Part shown: positions 7,600-16,796 of the stretch, piece by piece
How the letters are laid out: the number at the start of each line of letters is the position of its first letter
Position numbering within the stretch: position 1 is the stretch's first letter
Assembly (NCBI RefSeq): GCF_000473245.1
Contig: NC_022524.1
Location: 1,450,501 to 1,514,500 of the forward strand
Source of the DNA: Bacillus infantis NRRL B-14911
GTDB taxonomy: Bacteria; Bacillota; Bacilli; Bacillales; Cytobacillaceae
DNA: 64,000 bases
Direction of reading: 5' to 3'
Made by a program: the position numbers and the translations under genes
The notes under the pieces: generated by a model
Seen by the model: the letters and a program-made list of their open reading frames with translations, nothing else
Told to the model about the DNA's origin: nothing
Databases searched by the model: none

Positions 7600-8681
7600 A
7601 GAAATGGCTGCTGCCGGCTGTTTTCGTTCTCTTAGTGTTTGTTGGAGGCTGCGGATTCAAGGATATAGATAATCGGTTTTTTGTTGTGACAATGGGAATA
7701 GATAAGTCCGAGGAAGGAGGGGATCTGATCAAAGTATCATTGAAGCTTGCCATCCCCACGGCAGACACAAGGTCGGATGACAGCCGCTTTGTGGTTGTAA
7801 CAGAAACTTCTGAAACGATATCAGAGGCGATAAGAATCATCAAATCAAGAGTCGATAAGGAACTTGACTTTGGGCATCTGAAGGTGATCCTGCTTGGTGA
7901 CCAATTGACAGATGCCAGCATCAAAAGGGAAATGGATTGGTTCTACAGAAGAAGGGACATTCAGAAAATAGCCTGGATAGCGATTGGCAAGCCGACTGCT
8001 GAAGAGGTGATGAAAATTAAGCCCCCTTCTGAAAGGCTGGCATCCAATACACTTTTTCTCTCCTTTGATCTGCAGGGTTCTGAGTCTCCTTATACCATTT
8101 CCAAGTATTTGTTCCAGTTTTACAGGGAAAGCAAGAGCAAGGGGATCAGCCCGGTGCTCCCGGTGGTCAAAGTGAAAAACGGCCTCCTTGAAATCAACCA
8201 GGCTGATATATTTATGAATCATAAACGTGTACTAAGGCTTTCAAAGAACGAGACAAAAACTTTTAATGCCCTCAAGCACGAATTTGAAAAACAGCAGATT
8301 ACTGTTAAAGAGAAGGATAAATTTTTCGTGGTTTCCATCGACAATTATAAATCTGATATAAAGATTGCTGAATCTGGAAATGAAGCTGCCGTGGAAGTAG
8401 GCATTTCAGTTAAAGGTACGATCGAAGAGTCAAGAAGCGATCTATCGGAGAAGGAGCTTGAGGTTTATAATCAGCTTCTTGAGAAGGAGATTGAACGGAT
8501 AGTGAAAGACTTGCTGAAAAAGTTTCAGGAGAAGTCTCTAGATCCTATGGGGTTTGGGCTTGCTTACAGAGCCAGCCATGTTGAGAAGGATGAGTGGGAA
8601 AGATGGAATGAAATTTATCCTGATATCGACATTAAAGTAAAAGCAGATTCGAAAATCATGGGTACGGGGATCATTGAATAG
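7596..8681 (+). CDS. Spore germination lipoprotein, Ger(x)C family
   Basis: A 361-residue lipoprotein. The signal peptide MKKWLLPAVFVLLVFVGGC ends in a lipobox (VGGC), so the mature protein would be acylated at Cys19 and anchored to the outer face of the spore inner membrane. The rest follows the Ger(x)C pattern: DNRFFVVTMGIDKS, a central FGHLKVILLG segment and a C-terminal domain ending in an amphipathic region before DPMGFG. ATG 7596 is preferred because GGAGG precedes it and because longer forms lose the signal peptide. It overlaps gerB by 4 bp, completing the receptor operon. Confidence 0.92.
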   Translation: MKKWLLPAVFVLLVFVGGCGFKDIDNRFFVVTMGIDKSEEGGDLIKVSLKLAIPTADTRSDDSRFVVVTETSETISEAIRIIKSRVDKELDFGHLKVILLGDQLTDASIKREMDWFYRRRDIQKIAWIAIGKPTAEEVMKIKPPSERLASNTLFLSFDLQGSESPYTISKYLFQFYRESKSKGISPVLPVVKVKNGLLEINQADIFMNHKRVLRLSKNETKTFNALKHEFEKQQITVKEKDKFFVVSIDNYKSDIKIAESGNEAAVEVGISVKGTIEESRSDLSEKELEVYNQLLEKEIERIVKDLLKKFQEKSLDPMGFGLAYRASHVEKDEWERWNEIYPDIDIKVKADSKIMGTGIIE

Positions 8682-8870
8682 TTTGGCATGTTCGGGCGCA
8701 AGTAAAGGGGCTATGGCAGGAGTCTTTTCTTAAAAATTTGGTAAATTTTATAAGGCGAGGATAAGAAATGGTTAAGAGAGGTAAAAAACCTGCAAATCCT
8801 ATTTTATTTCTTTTTTAATTTTGTAAGATAAGCTTGTAACCGGTTCATTAAAAAAGAGGAGGAATAAAAG

Positions 8871-9029
8871 ATGAAAAAATGGTTTTTGATGCTGTTTGCT
8901 GCTCTATCACTATCAATGGCAGTTACAGGATGCAGCGGTACAGAAGATGAAGATACTGATACAGACACAGAGCAGAATGAAGATGCAGATACAGAAACCG
9001 AAGAAGGCACTGAGGAAGAATCTGAATAA
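8871..9029 (+). CDS. Small acidic lipoprotein
   Basis: A 52-residue protein. A lipoprotein signal peptide (MKKWFLMLFAALSLSMAVTGC, split by a lipobox V-T-G-C) leaves a mature part of about 32 residues made almost entirely of Glu, Asp and Thr. AGAGGAGG precedes the ATG by 8 nt and a terminator follows directly. No family is recognised. The Thr/Asp/Glu tail could bind cations or act as a spacer at the membrane surface, but this is speculation. The 189-bp gap before it contains AT-rich sequence and no clear promoter. Confidence 0.75.
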   Translation: MKKWFLMLFAALSLSMAVTGCSGTEDEDTDTDTEQNEDADTETEEGTEEESE

Positions 9030-9038
9030 GGCAAACAG

Positions 9039-9068
9039 GCTGCCCCGCGGAGGCAGCTTTTATTTTTT
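9039..9068 (+). terminator. Terminator after the small lipoprotein gene
   Basis: GCTGCC (9039-9044) pairs with GGCAGC (9052-9057), followed by TTTTATTTTTT. Confidence 0.85.
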
Positions 9069-9139
9069 GAAGGTGAATCCCATGAAAGACTTTTGGAGAC
9101 GATATTCTATTATGCAGGCAATATAAAAGGAGTGGTCTC

Positions 9140-10138
9140 ATGGGAAACAAGCCGGCAATCTCATCTTCTGAATTAGGTACTTTATGGATGACATATCAGC
9201 AAAAGTCAATGATAATTCATATGCTGCCGTATTTTATTAAAAATGCCGGGGATCCGGAAGGAAAGGAACTGCTGCAGTCTTTATTGGTTCAGGTAACCCC
9301 TTATAAAGAAAGGATTGAGCGTTTTTTTGAAGAAGATGGTGCAGTCGTCCCTAAAGGTTTTACCTCTCAGGATGTCAATCCCGATGCCCCGGTTCTGTAT
9401 CAGCCTTATTTTGATATTCATTTTTTGAGGCTGATGAAGGAAATCAGCATGGGGCTGCATACGCTCCATCTCAGCATGGCGTACAGAGAGGATATCATCA
9501 CCTTATACAGAAACCTTTCACAGATTACACAGGAATTTTATCAGCACTTTACGCAGTTCCTGCTCAAGAAGGGTCTGCTGCCGCGTCCGCCTTCCGTTAC
9601 AATGCCCAAGGATGTCGAAATGGCCGAGGGAACTGGGTATATGAAGGGAAACGACCTTTTTGGCAACAAAAGATCCCTGAACACAGTTGAAGTCGCGCAT
9701 CTATATCATGCCATTGAGAGCAATGTGACCGGGATGCAAATGATCACTGGATTTGCACAGACTGCAAAGAAGCAGGAAGTGAGGGAGTACTTCAATAAAG
9801 GAAAAGACCTCTCCCAGAAAATCATTGTTGAATTTGGGCAGAAGCTGACAGATAGCGATATACAGGTCCCATCCACTTCGGCAGGGTATCCGACCTCTTC
9901 GACTGAAGGCCCTTTCACTGATAAGCTCATGCTGTATTGCACCAGCCTTTTGTGCAGCTTCGGACTTGGAAGCAATGCGATAGGAACTGCCTTTAGTCTC
10001 CGAAATGACCTGCCTTTGAAAATGGCAGCCCTGGCCAAGGATATCTATACATATGGACATGATGGAGGAAGAATCATGGCCAAGAATGGATGGATGGAGG
10101 AGCCGCCGCAGATGGAAGACCGCAATACATTGATCTGA
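9140..10138 (+). CDS. DUF3231 family protein
   Basis: A 332-residue soluble protein made of two similar halves (about 1-165 and 170-330). Each is rich in helices with spaced His/Asp/Glu, the pattern of DUF3231, a ferritin-like helical-bundle family common in spore-forming Bacillaceae. The start follows AAAGGAG by 8 nt. No enzymatic role is established, and genes of this family are often found near sporulation or stress genes. It stands between the lipoprotein terminator and its own terminator, so it is probably monocistronic. Confidence 0.85.
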   Translation: MGNKPAISSSELGTLWMTYQQKSMIIHMLPYFIKNAGDPEGKELLQSLLVQVTPYKERIERFFEEDGAVVPKGFTSQDVNPDAPVLYQPYFDIHFLRLMKEISMGLHTLHLSMAYREDIITLYRNLSQITQEFYQHFTQFLLKKGLLPRPPSVTMPKDVEMAEGTGYMKGNDLFGNKRSLNTVEVAHLYHAIESNVTGMQMITGFAQTAKKQEVREYFNKGKDLSQKIIVEFGQKLTDSDIQVPSTSAGYPTSSTEGPFTDKLMLYCTSLLCSFGLGSNAIGTAFSLRNDLPLKMAALAKDIYTYGHDGGRIMAKNGWMEEPPQMEDRNTLI

Positions 10139-10145
10139 ATGAAAA

Positions 10146-10175
10146 CGGCCCCTGCAAAGGGCTGTTTTTTTATTT
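10146..10175 (+). terminator. Terminator after the DUF3231 gene
   Basis: CGGCCC (10146-10151) pairs with GGGCTG (10159-10164, one G-T pair) and is followed by seven T residues and TATTTT. Confidence 0.82.
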
Positions 10176-10334
10176 TGTAAAATTTTAATGGATACGGTTT
10201 CATATAGGTTCGTACAGGGGTATAGAAGCTTGGGATTTAATGAAAAAACTGGAAGGGTGAGGTTCAGGCAGGGGTCAAAGAAGGGTCTTAAAAATCATTA
10301 TCACTTCAAAAACATGACGGGAAAAGGTGAAAGA

Positions 10335-11150
10335 ATGCAGACTGGGGATTTATTGATCATTGGAGGCAACGAAGAGAAGTGCAATGAAGTTGAGATTCTG
10401 AAGAAATTTGTGGAGATTTCGGCTGCAAGGACAGGCCCGATCGGGGTCCTGCCTACTGCATCCCGGATCCCTGATGAAGTGAGCCGTGAATATATAGAGG
10501 TTCTGAACAGGCTTGGAGCTGGTGAAGTGATCTGCCTTGACATCTCTTCACGGGCTGACGCGGATTCGGAGGAAATTGCCCGGAGGATAGAGAGCCTTGC
10601 AGCTGTTTTTATCACTGGCGGCGACCAGGGCAGGCTGGCAGAACTGATTCTTGGTTCAAAGGTATACGAAGCATTACATAACAGCTGGAAAAAGGGGATG
10701 CCCATTGCCGGGACGAGTGCAGGCGCCTCCATTATGGGGAAAGTTATGATCGTGTCGTCCCAGACAAAAGCGGCAGATGATGTCCTGCAGGTAGAATTGG
10801 GAGAAGGCTTCGGTTTTCTCCAAAACCTGGTCATCGATCAGCACTTCTCCCAAAGGGCCCGGTTTGGCAGGCTTTTGGGAGCCATTGCGGAAAACACAGA
10901 TTTGATGGGGATAGGCATTGATGAAAATACGGCCATCCTCGTCAGAAATGGACAGTTTGAAGTCTTCGGCGAGCATCAGGTGTTCGTCTTTGATGGAAAG
11001 GAAGGGGAGTTCGTCAATTCCGCTGTTTCAAGCAACGGAAGCGAGGAACTGACGCTGTCTGATTTTAAGCTGCACACTTTGACCGGCGGATACAGATTTG
11101 ATTTGGGCAATAGAAAATTACTTCTTAATGGGGAAGAGGGACAAAGATGA
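10335..11150 (+). CDS. cphB: Cyanophycinase
   Basis: A 271-residue member of peptidase family S51. The Ser nucleophile lies in GTSAGAS, preceded by the ITGGDQGRL block and followed by FLQNLVIDQHFSQRARFGRL, all typical of cyanophycinase. The enzyme releases beta-Asp-Arg dipeptides from cyanophycin (multi-L-arginyl-poly-L-aspartate) in the cytoplasm. ATG 10335 is chosen because AAAGGTGA lies 6 nt upstream and the protein then begins at the conserved GDLLIIGG strand; upstream in-frame sequence is not family-like. Its stop overlaps the synthetase start (ATGA), so synthesis and breakdown genes are translated together. Confidence 0.93.
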   Translation: MQTGDLLIIGGNEEKCNEVEILKKFVEISAARTGPIGVLPTASRIPDEVSREYIEVLNRLGAGEVICLDISSRADADSEEIARRIESLAAVFITGGDQGRLAELILGSKVYEALHNSWKKGMPIAGTSAGASIMGKVMIVSSQTKAADDVLQVELGEGFGFLQNLVIDQHFSQRARFGRLLGAIAENTDLMGIGIDENTAILVRNGQFEVFGEHQVFVFDGKEGEFVNSAVSSNGSEELTLSDFKLHTLTGGYRFDLGNRKLLLNGEEGQR

Positions 11151-13770
11151 ACGTAAAGCGCATACGATATTTGCAGGGTCCTAATTATTTCAGCTATAAA
11201 CCGATGATGTGGGTGGAAATCGATCTCGAAGAGCTGGAGTTCCAGCCCACCAATAAGCTTCCCTTTTTCGCTGACATTCTGCTGGAGGCCATTCCGTCAC
11301 TCGGGGAGCATACCTGCTCAAGGGGATACAAAGGCGCTTTTGCAGAGCGCCTCCGCGAGGGGACATGGATGGGCCATGTACTGGAGCATATAGCCCTTGA
11401 GCTTCAGTTCCTGGCAGGCATCGAAGTGAAGTATGGAAAAACAATCACAAGCGGGAAAAAGGGCATCTATTTTATTGCCTTTGAATACAAAGAGCGGAAT
11501 CAGGTTTGTACGCCTTTCAGTCAGCAAAAGAGATTGCTGAAAAAATCCTCAGGGGCGAGGAAGGCTTTTCGGTAAAACACTATGTTGAGAAGATCGCCGA
11601 CTTATTTTACAAGAATAAGCTTGGCCCGAGCACAGAGTCGATTTATCTGGCCGCTGCAGCACGTAAAATTCCTGTTGAACGTGTGGGGAAAAACAGCTTC
11701 CTAAGGCTTGGGACAGGCTCTAAACAAAAATATGTACAGGCAACCATTACGAGCCAGACCTCTTATTTGGCTGTCGAGGCCTCCTGTGATAAGGAAATGA
11801 CCAAGGAAATGCTTCGTGGAACCGGCATTCCTGTACCAGAAGGGGAAGTGGCCGAAACATTGGAAGGGATAACTGAAGCTGCAGTGAGGGTCGGCTTCCC
11901 GCTTGTAATCAAGCCCCTTCATGGAAGGCAGGGGCAGGGTGTGGCAACAGGCATCAGCAGCTGGGATGAGCTGAATGCTGTGCAGAAATGCCTCAATGAG
12001 GAAGACAAGCCGTATATTGTTGAAAGGCATTATGAAGGAAGCGACTACCGCCTCTTTGTAGTTGACAACCAATTGCGGGCTGCAAGTTTAAGAGTGCCTC
12101 CTTTTATCATCGGAAACGGCAAAGATACGATTCAGCAGCTGATCGATAAAGAGAATGAAAATCCGCTGAGAGGAAACGGCCATGAAAAGCCTATGACCAA
12201 AATTCCAATGGCTGAGGCGCTGGACTGCTTCCTTGAAAAAATGGATTTGAATAAGAGCTATGTACTTGAAAAAGGAAGGGTTCTGCCGGTAGCAGGAAAT
12301 GCAAACCTTTCCACCGGAGGACAGGCGATCGATGTTACCGATGAAGTACATCCATCCGTCAGGAAAATGGCTGAAGCGGCTGCAGCTTCGATTGGCCTTG
12401 ATGTCGCCGGAGTCGATATCATTTCACAGGATATCGCAAAGCCATTGGATCCGCGTGATACCTGTGTACTGGAGGTCAATGCTGCCCCTGGGATCCGGAT
12501 GCATCTTTACCCTGGAAAAGGAAAGAGCAGAAACGCCGGTGCTGACATTGTTGACTATTTGTTTTCCAGCAGGGAAGAAGCAGCGATCCCGGTAATCGCT
12601 GTAACAGGAACGAACGGGAAAACCACAACCTCAAGGCTCGTCAAGCATTTCATCGAAAAGGAAGGTACGACTGTCGGCCTTACCAGCTCAGATGGCGTCT
12701 ATGTCGGTGAACAGTGCATCGATACAGGGGACTGCTCAGGGCCGATTTCGGCAAGGAAGATATTAAGCCATCCTAAAGTCGATATAGCGGTGCTTGAGTC
12801 TGCCAGGGGAGGAATCCTTAGAGAAGGGCTTGCCTTCCGCCATTGTGATATAGGCATTGTCACCAATGTTTCTGAAGATCACCTCGGACTTGATGGGATT
12901 GAGGATTTCGCCCAGCTGGTAAAATTAAAGAGGCTTATACCGGAAGTAGTCATTGAAGGGGGCTATTGCATCTTGAATGCCGATGATCCGGAGACTTTAA
13001 AAATGGCGTCTTACACGAAAGGGAAAGTCATTTATACATCACTGAATGAAGAGAGCGAGGGTTCCCAAAGGGCTCTGGAGAAGGGCGAGCCTCTTTGGTA
13101 TCTGGACAGCATGGGACAGATTGTATACGCGGAAGCAGGCATCAAAGCGGAATTCCTGCCTGCTGCTGATGTACCTGTTACAATCAATGGCAGGGCGAAG
13201 CACAATATAGCCAATCTGCTTCAGGCACTGGCTGCGGCGGCTGCGCAAGGAGTAAGTCTTGAAACACTCAAGGAAAAGGCTTTATCGTTTACACCTGACT
13301 CCAGGAATTCCCGTGGAAGGTTCAATGCTTTCCTTGTTCAAGGGCGGGAAATCATCATTGATTATGCCCATAATGCTGCAGGGCTGTCTGCTGTTTTTGG
13401 TACGGCCGCAGATACAAAAAACAAAAGGCTGATTACCATCCTTTCAGCCCCGGGAGACCGGTCGGATTCCGATATTGCCAGGATGGCAGAAATTTCAGCG
13501 GGATATTCAGATTTAATCATCATAAAGGAAGATAAAGACCTGAGAGGAAGACTGCCCCTTGAAACTGCCTCTCTTTTGAAAGCAGCTGCTTCCACGGTTA
13601 TTGACAGCCAGTCAGTGTTCGTACACCCTGATGAACTGGAAGCTTACCAGAAAGCCTGGTCATTGTCCCAGGAGGGAGATACACTCCTGTTTTTATATGA
13701 AGACTTTGAGGTGGCGTCCTCTTTTATTGAAGATCTTAAGAAACATGAACAAGCCCTGCAGGGGGATTGA
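11147..13770 (+). pseudogene. cphA: Cyanophycin synthetase interrupted by a frameshift
   Basis: Two overlapping frames together encode one CphA of about 870 residues, the usual family length. Frame 1 (from ATG 11147) gives the N-terminal domain up to IYFIAFEYKERNQ and then runs into unrelated residues and a stop at 11575. The family sequence resumes in the -1 frame at about 11506 (LYAFQSAKEIAEKI) and continues to 13770. It includes an ATP-grasp domain (VIKPLHGRQGQGV; EVNAAPGIRMHL) and a Mur-ligase-like domain with P-loop GTNGKTTTSR. The enzyme adds Asp then Arg to cyanophycin using two ATP. A one-base loss near 11500-11506 (for instance GGG to GG before TTTGTAC) explains the break. No slippery heptamer is visible. 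Sequencing error versus genuine inactivation cannot be decided here. Confidence 0.9.
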
Positions 13771-13782
13771 CAGGACAGAGTG

Positions 13783-13812
13783 GCCTGCCATCTTAAAGAT
13801 GGCAGGCTTTTC
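13783..13812 (+). terminator. Terminator after cphA
   Basis: GCCTGCCATC (13783-13792) pairs with GATGGCAGGC (13798-13807) around a 5-nt loop, followed by TTTTCT. Confidence 0.85.
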
Positions 13813-13857
13813 TGCGGAAAGAGGCCAAAACTCAGGGCATTTTAAAGAGCACTCTGC

Positions 13858-13866
13858 CATAAGGTA
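13858..13866 (+). promoter_or_regulatory. SigK-like -10 element of tgl
   Basis: CATAAGGTA matches the SigK -10 consensus CATANNNTA and lies 31 nt before the tgl ATG. B. subtilis tgl is expressed late in the mother cell under SigK. The -35 element (short AC) is not well defined here. Confidence 0.5.
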
Positions 13867-13897
13867 TAGGGAAGCCGTACTTGGAAAGGAGTTTTCT

Positions 13898-14632
13898 ATG
13901 ATACAGCTGCCCGTATTTCCAGGCCTGTCCGCCGATATGCTGCCAGAAACCCAAAGGGCTATATGGCAAGCTTTAGATAGAAGCCCGGAGACATTTTATT
14001 ATTCAAATGCCGGTGAGCTATTGTTTGAGCTGGAAACGAGGGAAAAGATCCTGTACTACTCGAGGAAGCTGAGTGAAAGCGGCGCTGTATTTGCCGCCTT
14101 TCAAGACTCATTCTTCAATCCGGCATATTGGATAAAAACAAGGGCGGGATATGCCTTAAGGCCGGACGTCCGCCCTTCTGAAGCGGTCAACGATGTTTTT
14201 TCCAATGGCAGCAAATATGCTTTTGAATGTTCAACGGCCATCGTGCTTATCTTATACAAGGCAGTGCTTGAGTCTATTTCTGTCCGCTACTTCAATCAGC
14301 TGTTCCAAAATCTGCTCGTATGGGATTGGAATTATGACAGAGATCTGGGCATTGTTACAAAAATAGGATCAAACTTTATTCCAGGCGACATTGTCTATTT
14401 TTATAATCCCGATTTCCGGCATCCGGTCTGGACGGGGGAGAATGCGGTCTATCTGGGCAATGATGCTTATTTTGGGCATGGAATTGGCATCAAGTCAGAG
14501 CAGGAAATGGTTGCTGCCCTCAATACACTCAGGAAACCAAATGCCACCAGATCAGCATTCCTTATCTCCCAGCATAGCAGGATCAATTTCAGTTATTTAT
14601 TTCAATTTGCTAAAAGGATCCAGGGGTTTTAG
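13898..14632 (+). CDS. tgl: Protein-glutamine gamma-glutamyltransferase, spore coat
   Basis: A 244-residue homologue of B. subtilis Tgl (245 aa), a small transglutaminase that forms epsilon-(gamma-glutamyl)-lysine crosslinks between coat proteins. The catalytic Cys is in KYAFECSTAIVLILY (Cys111; Cys116 in B. subtilis), with the neighbouring FE conserved. The WDWNYDRDLGI, FIPGDIVYF and WTGENAVYLG blocks match. The ATG at 13898 follows AAAGGAG by 7 nt; longer in-frame versions overlap cphA and its terminator. A SigK-like -10 precedes it, fitting mother-cell expression. Confidence 0.95.
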   Translation: MIQLPVFPGLSADMLPETQRAIWQALDRSPETFYYSNAGELLFELETREKILYYSRKLSESGAVFAAFQDSFFNPAYWIKTRAGYALRPDVRPSEAVNDVFSNGSKYAFECSTAIVLILYKAVLESISVRYFNQLFQNLLVWDWNYDRDLGIVTKIGSNFIPGDIVYFYNPDFRHPVWTGENAVYLGNDAYFGHGIGIKSEQEMVAALNTLRKPNATRSAFLISQHSRINFSYLFQFAKRIQGF

Positions 14633-14674
14633 GCAGGGAGTTTGCCTTAAAATCAGGCATCGAGTGCACTTCAG

Positions 14675-15493
14675 TCAATCAAGGAGCTCGATAAAATCTG
14701 TTACGATGCCGTCAGCAGGAAGCTTCAATGCTTTTCCTGCTTCTTTTTCTGTTCTGATGGTCCAGATAATGGCCTTCATCCCTTTTTGATGTATCCGGTC
14801 CAGAAGCTGTCTGCTTGCGATAGTATGCTTTGGATTTATATAGCAGGCATACTTTGCAATCTGTTCAAGCTCCCTTGCGGTCATCCTTTTCGTTTTGTAA
14901 TTCAGGAGAATCCCGACCGGGATGGAAGGGAGCAGGCTACGAATCTTTTTCATTGAGCTCCTGTCAAAAGATTGGATGATAATGCGGGATCCAGGGCCCT
15001 TGTCCAGCTCCCGGCTCTTTAGCTCTTCTGCAATCTGTTCTTCTATACCCGGGTAAAGGGCCGGCTTCTTCAGTTCAATCAGGAGCCCGGCTTTACCGGC
15101 ATATTTGTCCAGCATTTCAGTGAATGACGGGATGATTTCCCCCGCATATTCCGTTGAATGCCAGCTGCCCGCATCCAGGCTTCTCAGCTCTTTCCATGTC
15201 AGGGAAGAAACTTTTCCCTTGCCGTCTGTTGTCCGGTCGACAGTCGAATCATGAATAACCGCAAGTCTACCGTCCTTGGTCCGCTGGACATCAAATTCAA
15301 GAAAATCTGCTCCCATTTGAAGCGCATAGTCAAATGATGAGAAGGTATTTTCCGGCCTGGATCCTGCCGCTCCACGGTGTCCGATTTTGAGCTTTGCTGG
15401 CAGGCTGCCATGTGCCTCCTGTACTTTTCGATGGACTTTCAGCCTGGCTAAAAGCAGTGTTAATCCATTCCGGTAGCTGCCCAAGCTTTTCAT
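14675..15493 (-). CDS. Glycerophosphodiester phosphodiesterase family protein
   Basis: A 272-residue GDPD. The catalytic loop IGHRGAAGSRPENT and the metal-binding LEFDVQRTKDGRLAVIHD are intact, followed by VDRTTDGKG and the late signature WTIRTEKEAGKALKLPADGIVTD. It hydrolyses glycerophosphodiesters to sn-glycerol-3-phosphate and an alcohol. There is no signal peptide; about 35 extra N-terminal residues precede the barrel, so a cytoplasmic enzyme is likely. It is convergent with tgl and apparently monocistronic. Confidence 0.92.
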   Translation of the reverse strand: MKSLGSYRNGLTLLLARLKVHRKVQEAHGSLPAKLKIGHRGAAGSRPENTFSSFDYALQMGADFLEFDVQRTKDGRLAVIHDSTVDRTTDGKGKVSSLTWKELRSLDAGSWHSTEYAGEIIPSFTEMLDKYAGKAGLLIELKKPALYPGIEEQIAEELKSRELDKGPGSRIIIQSFDRSSMKKIRSLLPSIPVGILLNYKTKRMTARELEQIAKYACYINPKHTIASRQLLDRIHQKGMKAIIWTIRTEKEAGKALKLPADGIVTDFIELLD

Positions 15494-15582
15494 CTCCTTT
15501 TACTGGGGAATTGTAACCTCCTGTTTTCTTTTACCCTGACAATCTATCATAATGAACTGCTCCTGTTTCGGCAAATGAAAAC

Positions 15583-15876
15583 TTAATCCCAATCTTCATA
15601 TATGATCCTGCCGCCAGTCAAATCTATTTCGTTTCGTTCACCTTTATAGTAAAGCTTTCCATTTTCTTTGATCAGCAGTTTTTCATAAGTGTAAATATTC
15701 TTGCCTGCAGGCAGTTCAATGACTACCTTTTGACCCAGATCTTTTTTCGGTGATTCTATCTTAATAAGACTGGTAGAATAGTAGAAAATCAGAAGAACTG
15801 CTGCAGCCGTCAACAGGATGAGGAAAGGAATCTTCCATCTGATTGTCCGCCTGCCGGTATATCGGTCTGATCTCAT
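15583..15876 (-). CDS. Small membrane-anchored protein of unknown function
   Basis: A 97-residue protein with a basic N-terminus (MRSDRYTGRRTIRWK), one hydrophobic helix (about residues 17-36) and an extracellular-type C-terminal part of about 60 residues predicted to be beta-rich. A GGAGG site lies 11 nt before the ATG. No family is recognised. It lies 89 bp upstream of the GDPD gene on the same strand; co-transcription is possible but unproven. Confidence 0.65.
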   Translation of the reverse strand: MRSDRYTGRRTIRWKIPFLILLTAAAVLLIFYYSTSLIKIESPKKDLGQKVVIELPAGKNIYTYEKLLIKENGKLYYKGERNEIDLTGGRIIYEDWD

Positions 15877-16192
15877 GGTATCTGCAACCTCCGCTAAAAT
15901 ATAATGCTTGCCAAGCGAGTAAATTGATTCTAAGTAAAGCCTTTACTAGCGTATGCAGCAGCGGCAGGGCCGATGACAAAAAGAGGCTGTCTGCCAGGCG
16001 GCCGCCTGATGTGGGATCTTAGGCCGGATTGACTACTCTGCCTCAGTTTGAACCAGGCACAGCTATAGGGAATGGAATCAATTTTGGTAGATTAGTCTAT
16101 TTCTGTTTTAGCTGATAGTATGATATGGTAGGTACGGAGCAGGATTACATAATTTTTAAATGGATCCAATCAGATTAGCCGGAGGAAGAATT
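15877..16192. other. Intergenic region between divergent small genes
   Basis: 316 bp with no supported gene. It contains one perfect 14-bp palindrome, CAGGCGGCCGCCTG (15995-16008), without an adjacent T-run, and AT-rich sequence near 16120 (TATGAT) that may be part of the promoter of the following gene. Confidence 0.5.
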
Positions 16193-16564
16193 ATGATTTG
16201 GGAAACCGTAGATGGAATTAATATATGGAAACTGAGCAGGTATTTCAAGAAGCTTTCTGCTTCTAAGCTGACGCTGGAAGAAAAAGTTCTGAATGATGTT
16301 CTGGTCGTTACACTGCCGCTGAAAAAATCAGATGAACCCACTGCCGCTGAAATCAGGAGACAGATTGAAGAGGCTGTCCTGCACTCAGATGGATTTGAAA
16401 CATTGAAAGTGGCACTCCTGGAAAACTGCAGGCCATCATACAAAGAAATGATGACGAAATATGGGGTCAGAAGATGGCTGGAAATTCCTGTTGAAGAAAA
16501 TGTTATATATCAATTTTCATTTGAAAATATAAAAGAAACCAGCCAGCATAGTCCTGCCAGCTAA
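16193..16564 (+). CDS. Hypothetical protein
   Basis: A 123-residue soluble protein of mixed alpha/beta composition, with no signal peptide and no recognisable domain. It begins MIWETVDGINIWKLSRYF. GGAGGA sits 6 nt before ATG 16193, which makes this start better than the in-frame ATG at 16160. It is followed by its own terminator. I do not recognise a family. Confidence 0.6.
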   Translation: MIWETVDGINIWKLSRYFKKLSASKLTLEEKVLNDVLVVTLPLKKSDEPTAAEIRRQIEEAVLHSDGFETLKVALLENCRPSYKEMMTKYGVRRWLEIPVEENVIYQFSFENIKETSQHSPAS

Positions 16565-16600
16565 CTAAAGGCAACGGAGCTTATGAGCTTGCTGCATGAT

Positions 16601-16625
16601 AGCATGGGAAACCATGCTTTTTTTT
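16601..16625 (+). terminator. Terminator before the yuaF-floT operon
   Basis: AGCATGG (16601-16607) and CCATGCT (16612-16618) close a GAAA tetraloop and are followed by eight T residues. Confidence 0.9.
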
Positions 16626-16796
16626 ATGGGTAATTTTGAGAAAATTGAAACTTTTGCCATGCCCATTCGTAAATAATACAGAAGCTTCCAGTTGGATAGT
16701 CAGAGGGGGAGGAAAAGCAAATCATCTATAATTGTGCTAAGTTTTTAGGCCGTTGTATGTTGTGTGCGAGAAGCGGGAGGGAGGTTTGATATTGAT

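Noticed and set aside
11495-11515. Programmed ribosomal frameshift in cphA
   Set aside because: No X-XXY-YYZ slippery heptamer or strong stimulatory hairpin was seen at the junction; a simple one-base indel is more likely.
11147-11575. Separate 142-codon gene upstream of cphA
   Set aside because: Its N-terminal 118 or so residues are the missing CphA N-terminal domain, and the tail is out-of-frame sequence.
15995-16008. Terminator at the CAGGCGGCCGCCTG palindrome
   Set aside because: No T-run follows on either strand and there is no loop; it is kept only as an inverted repeat.
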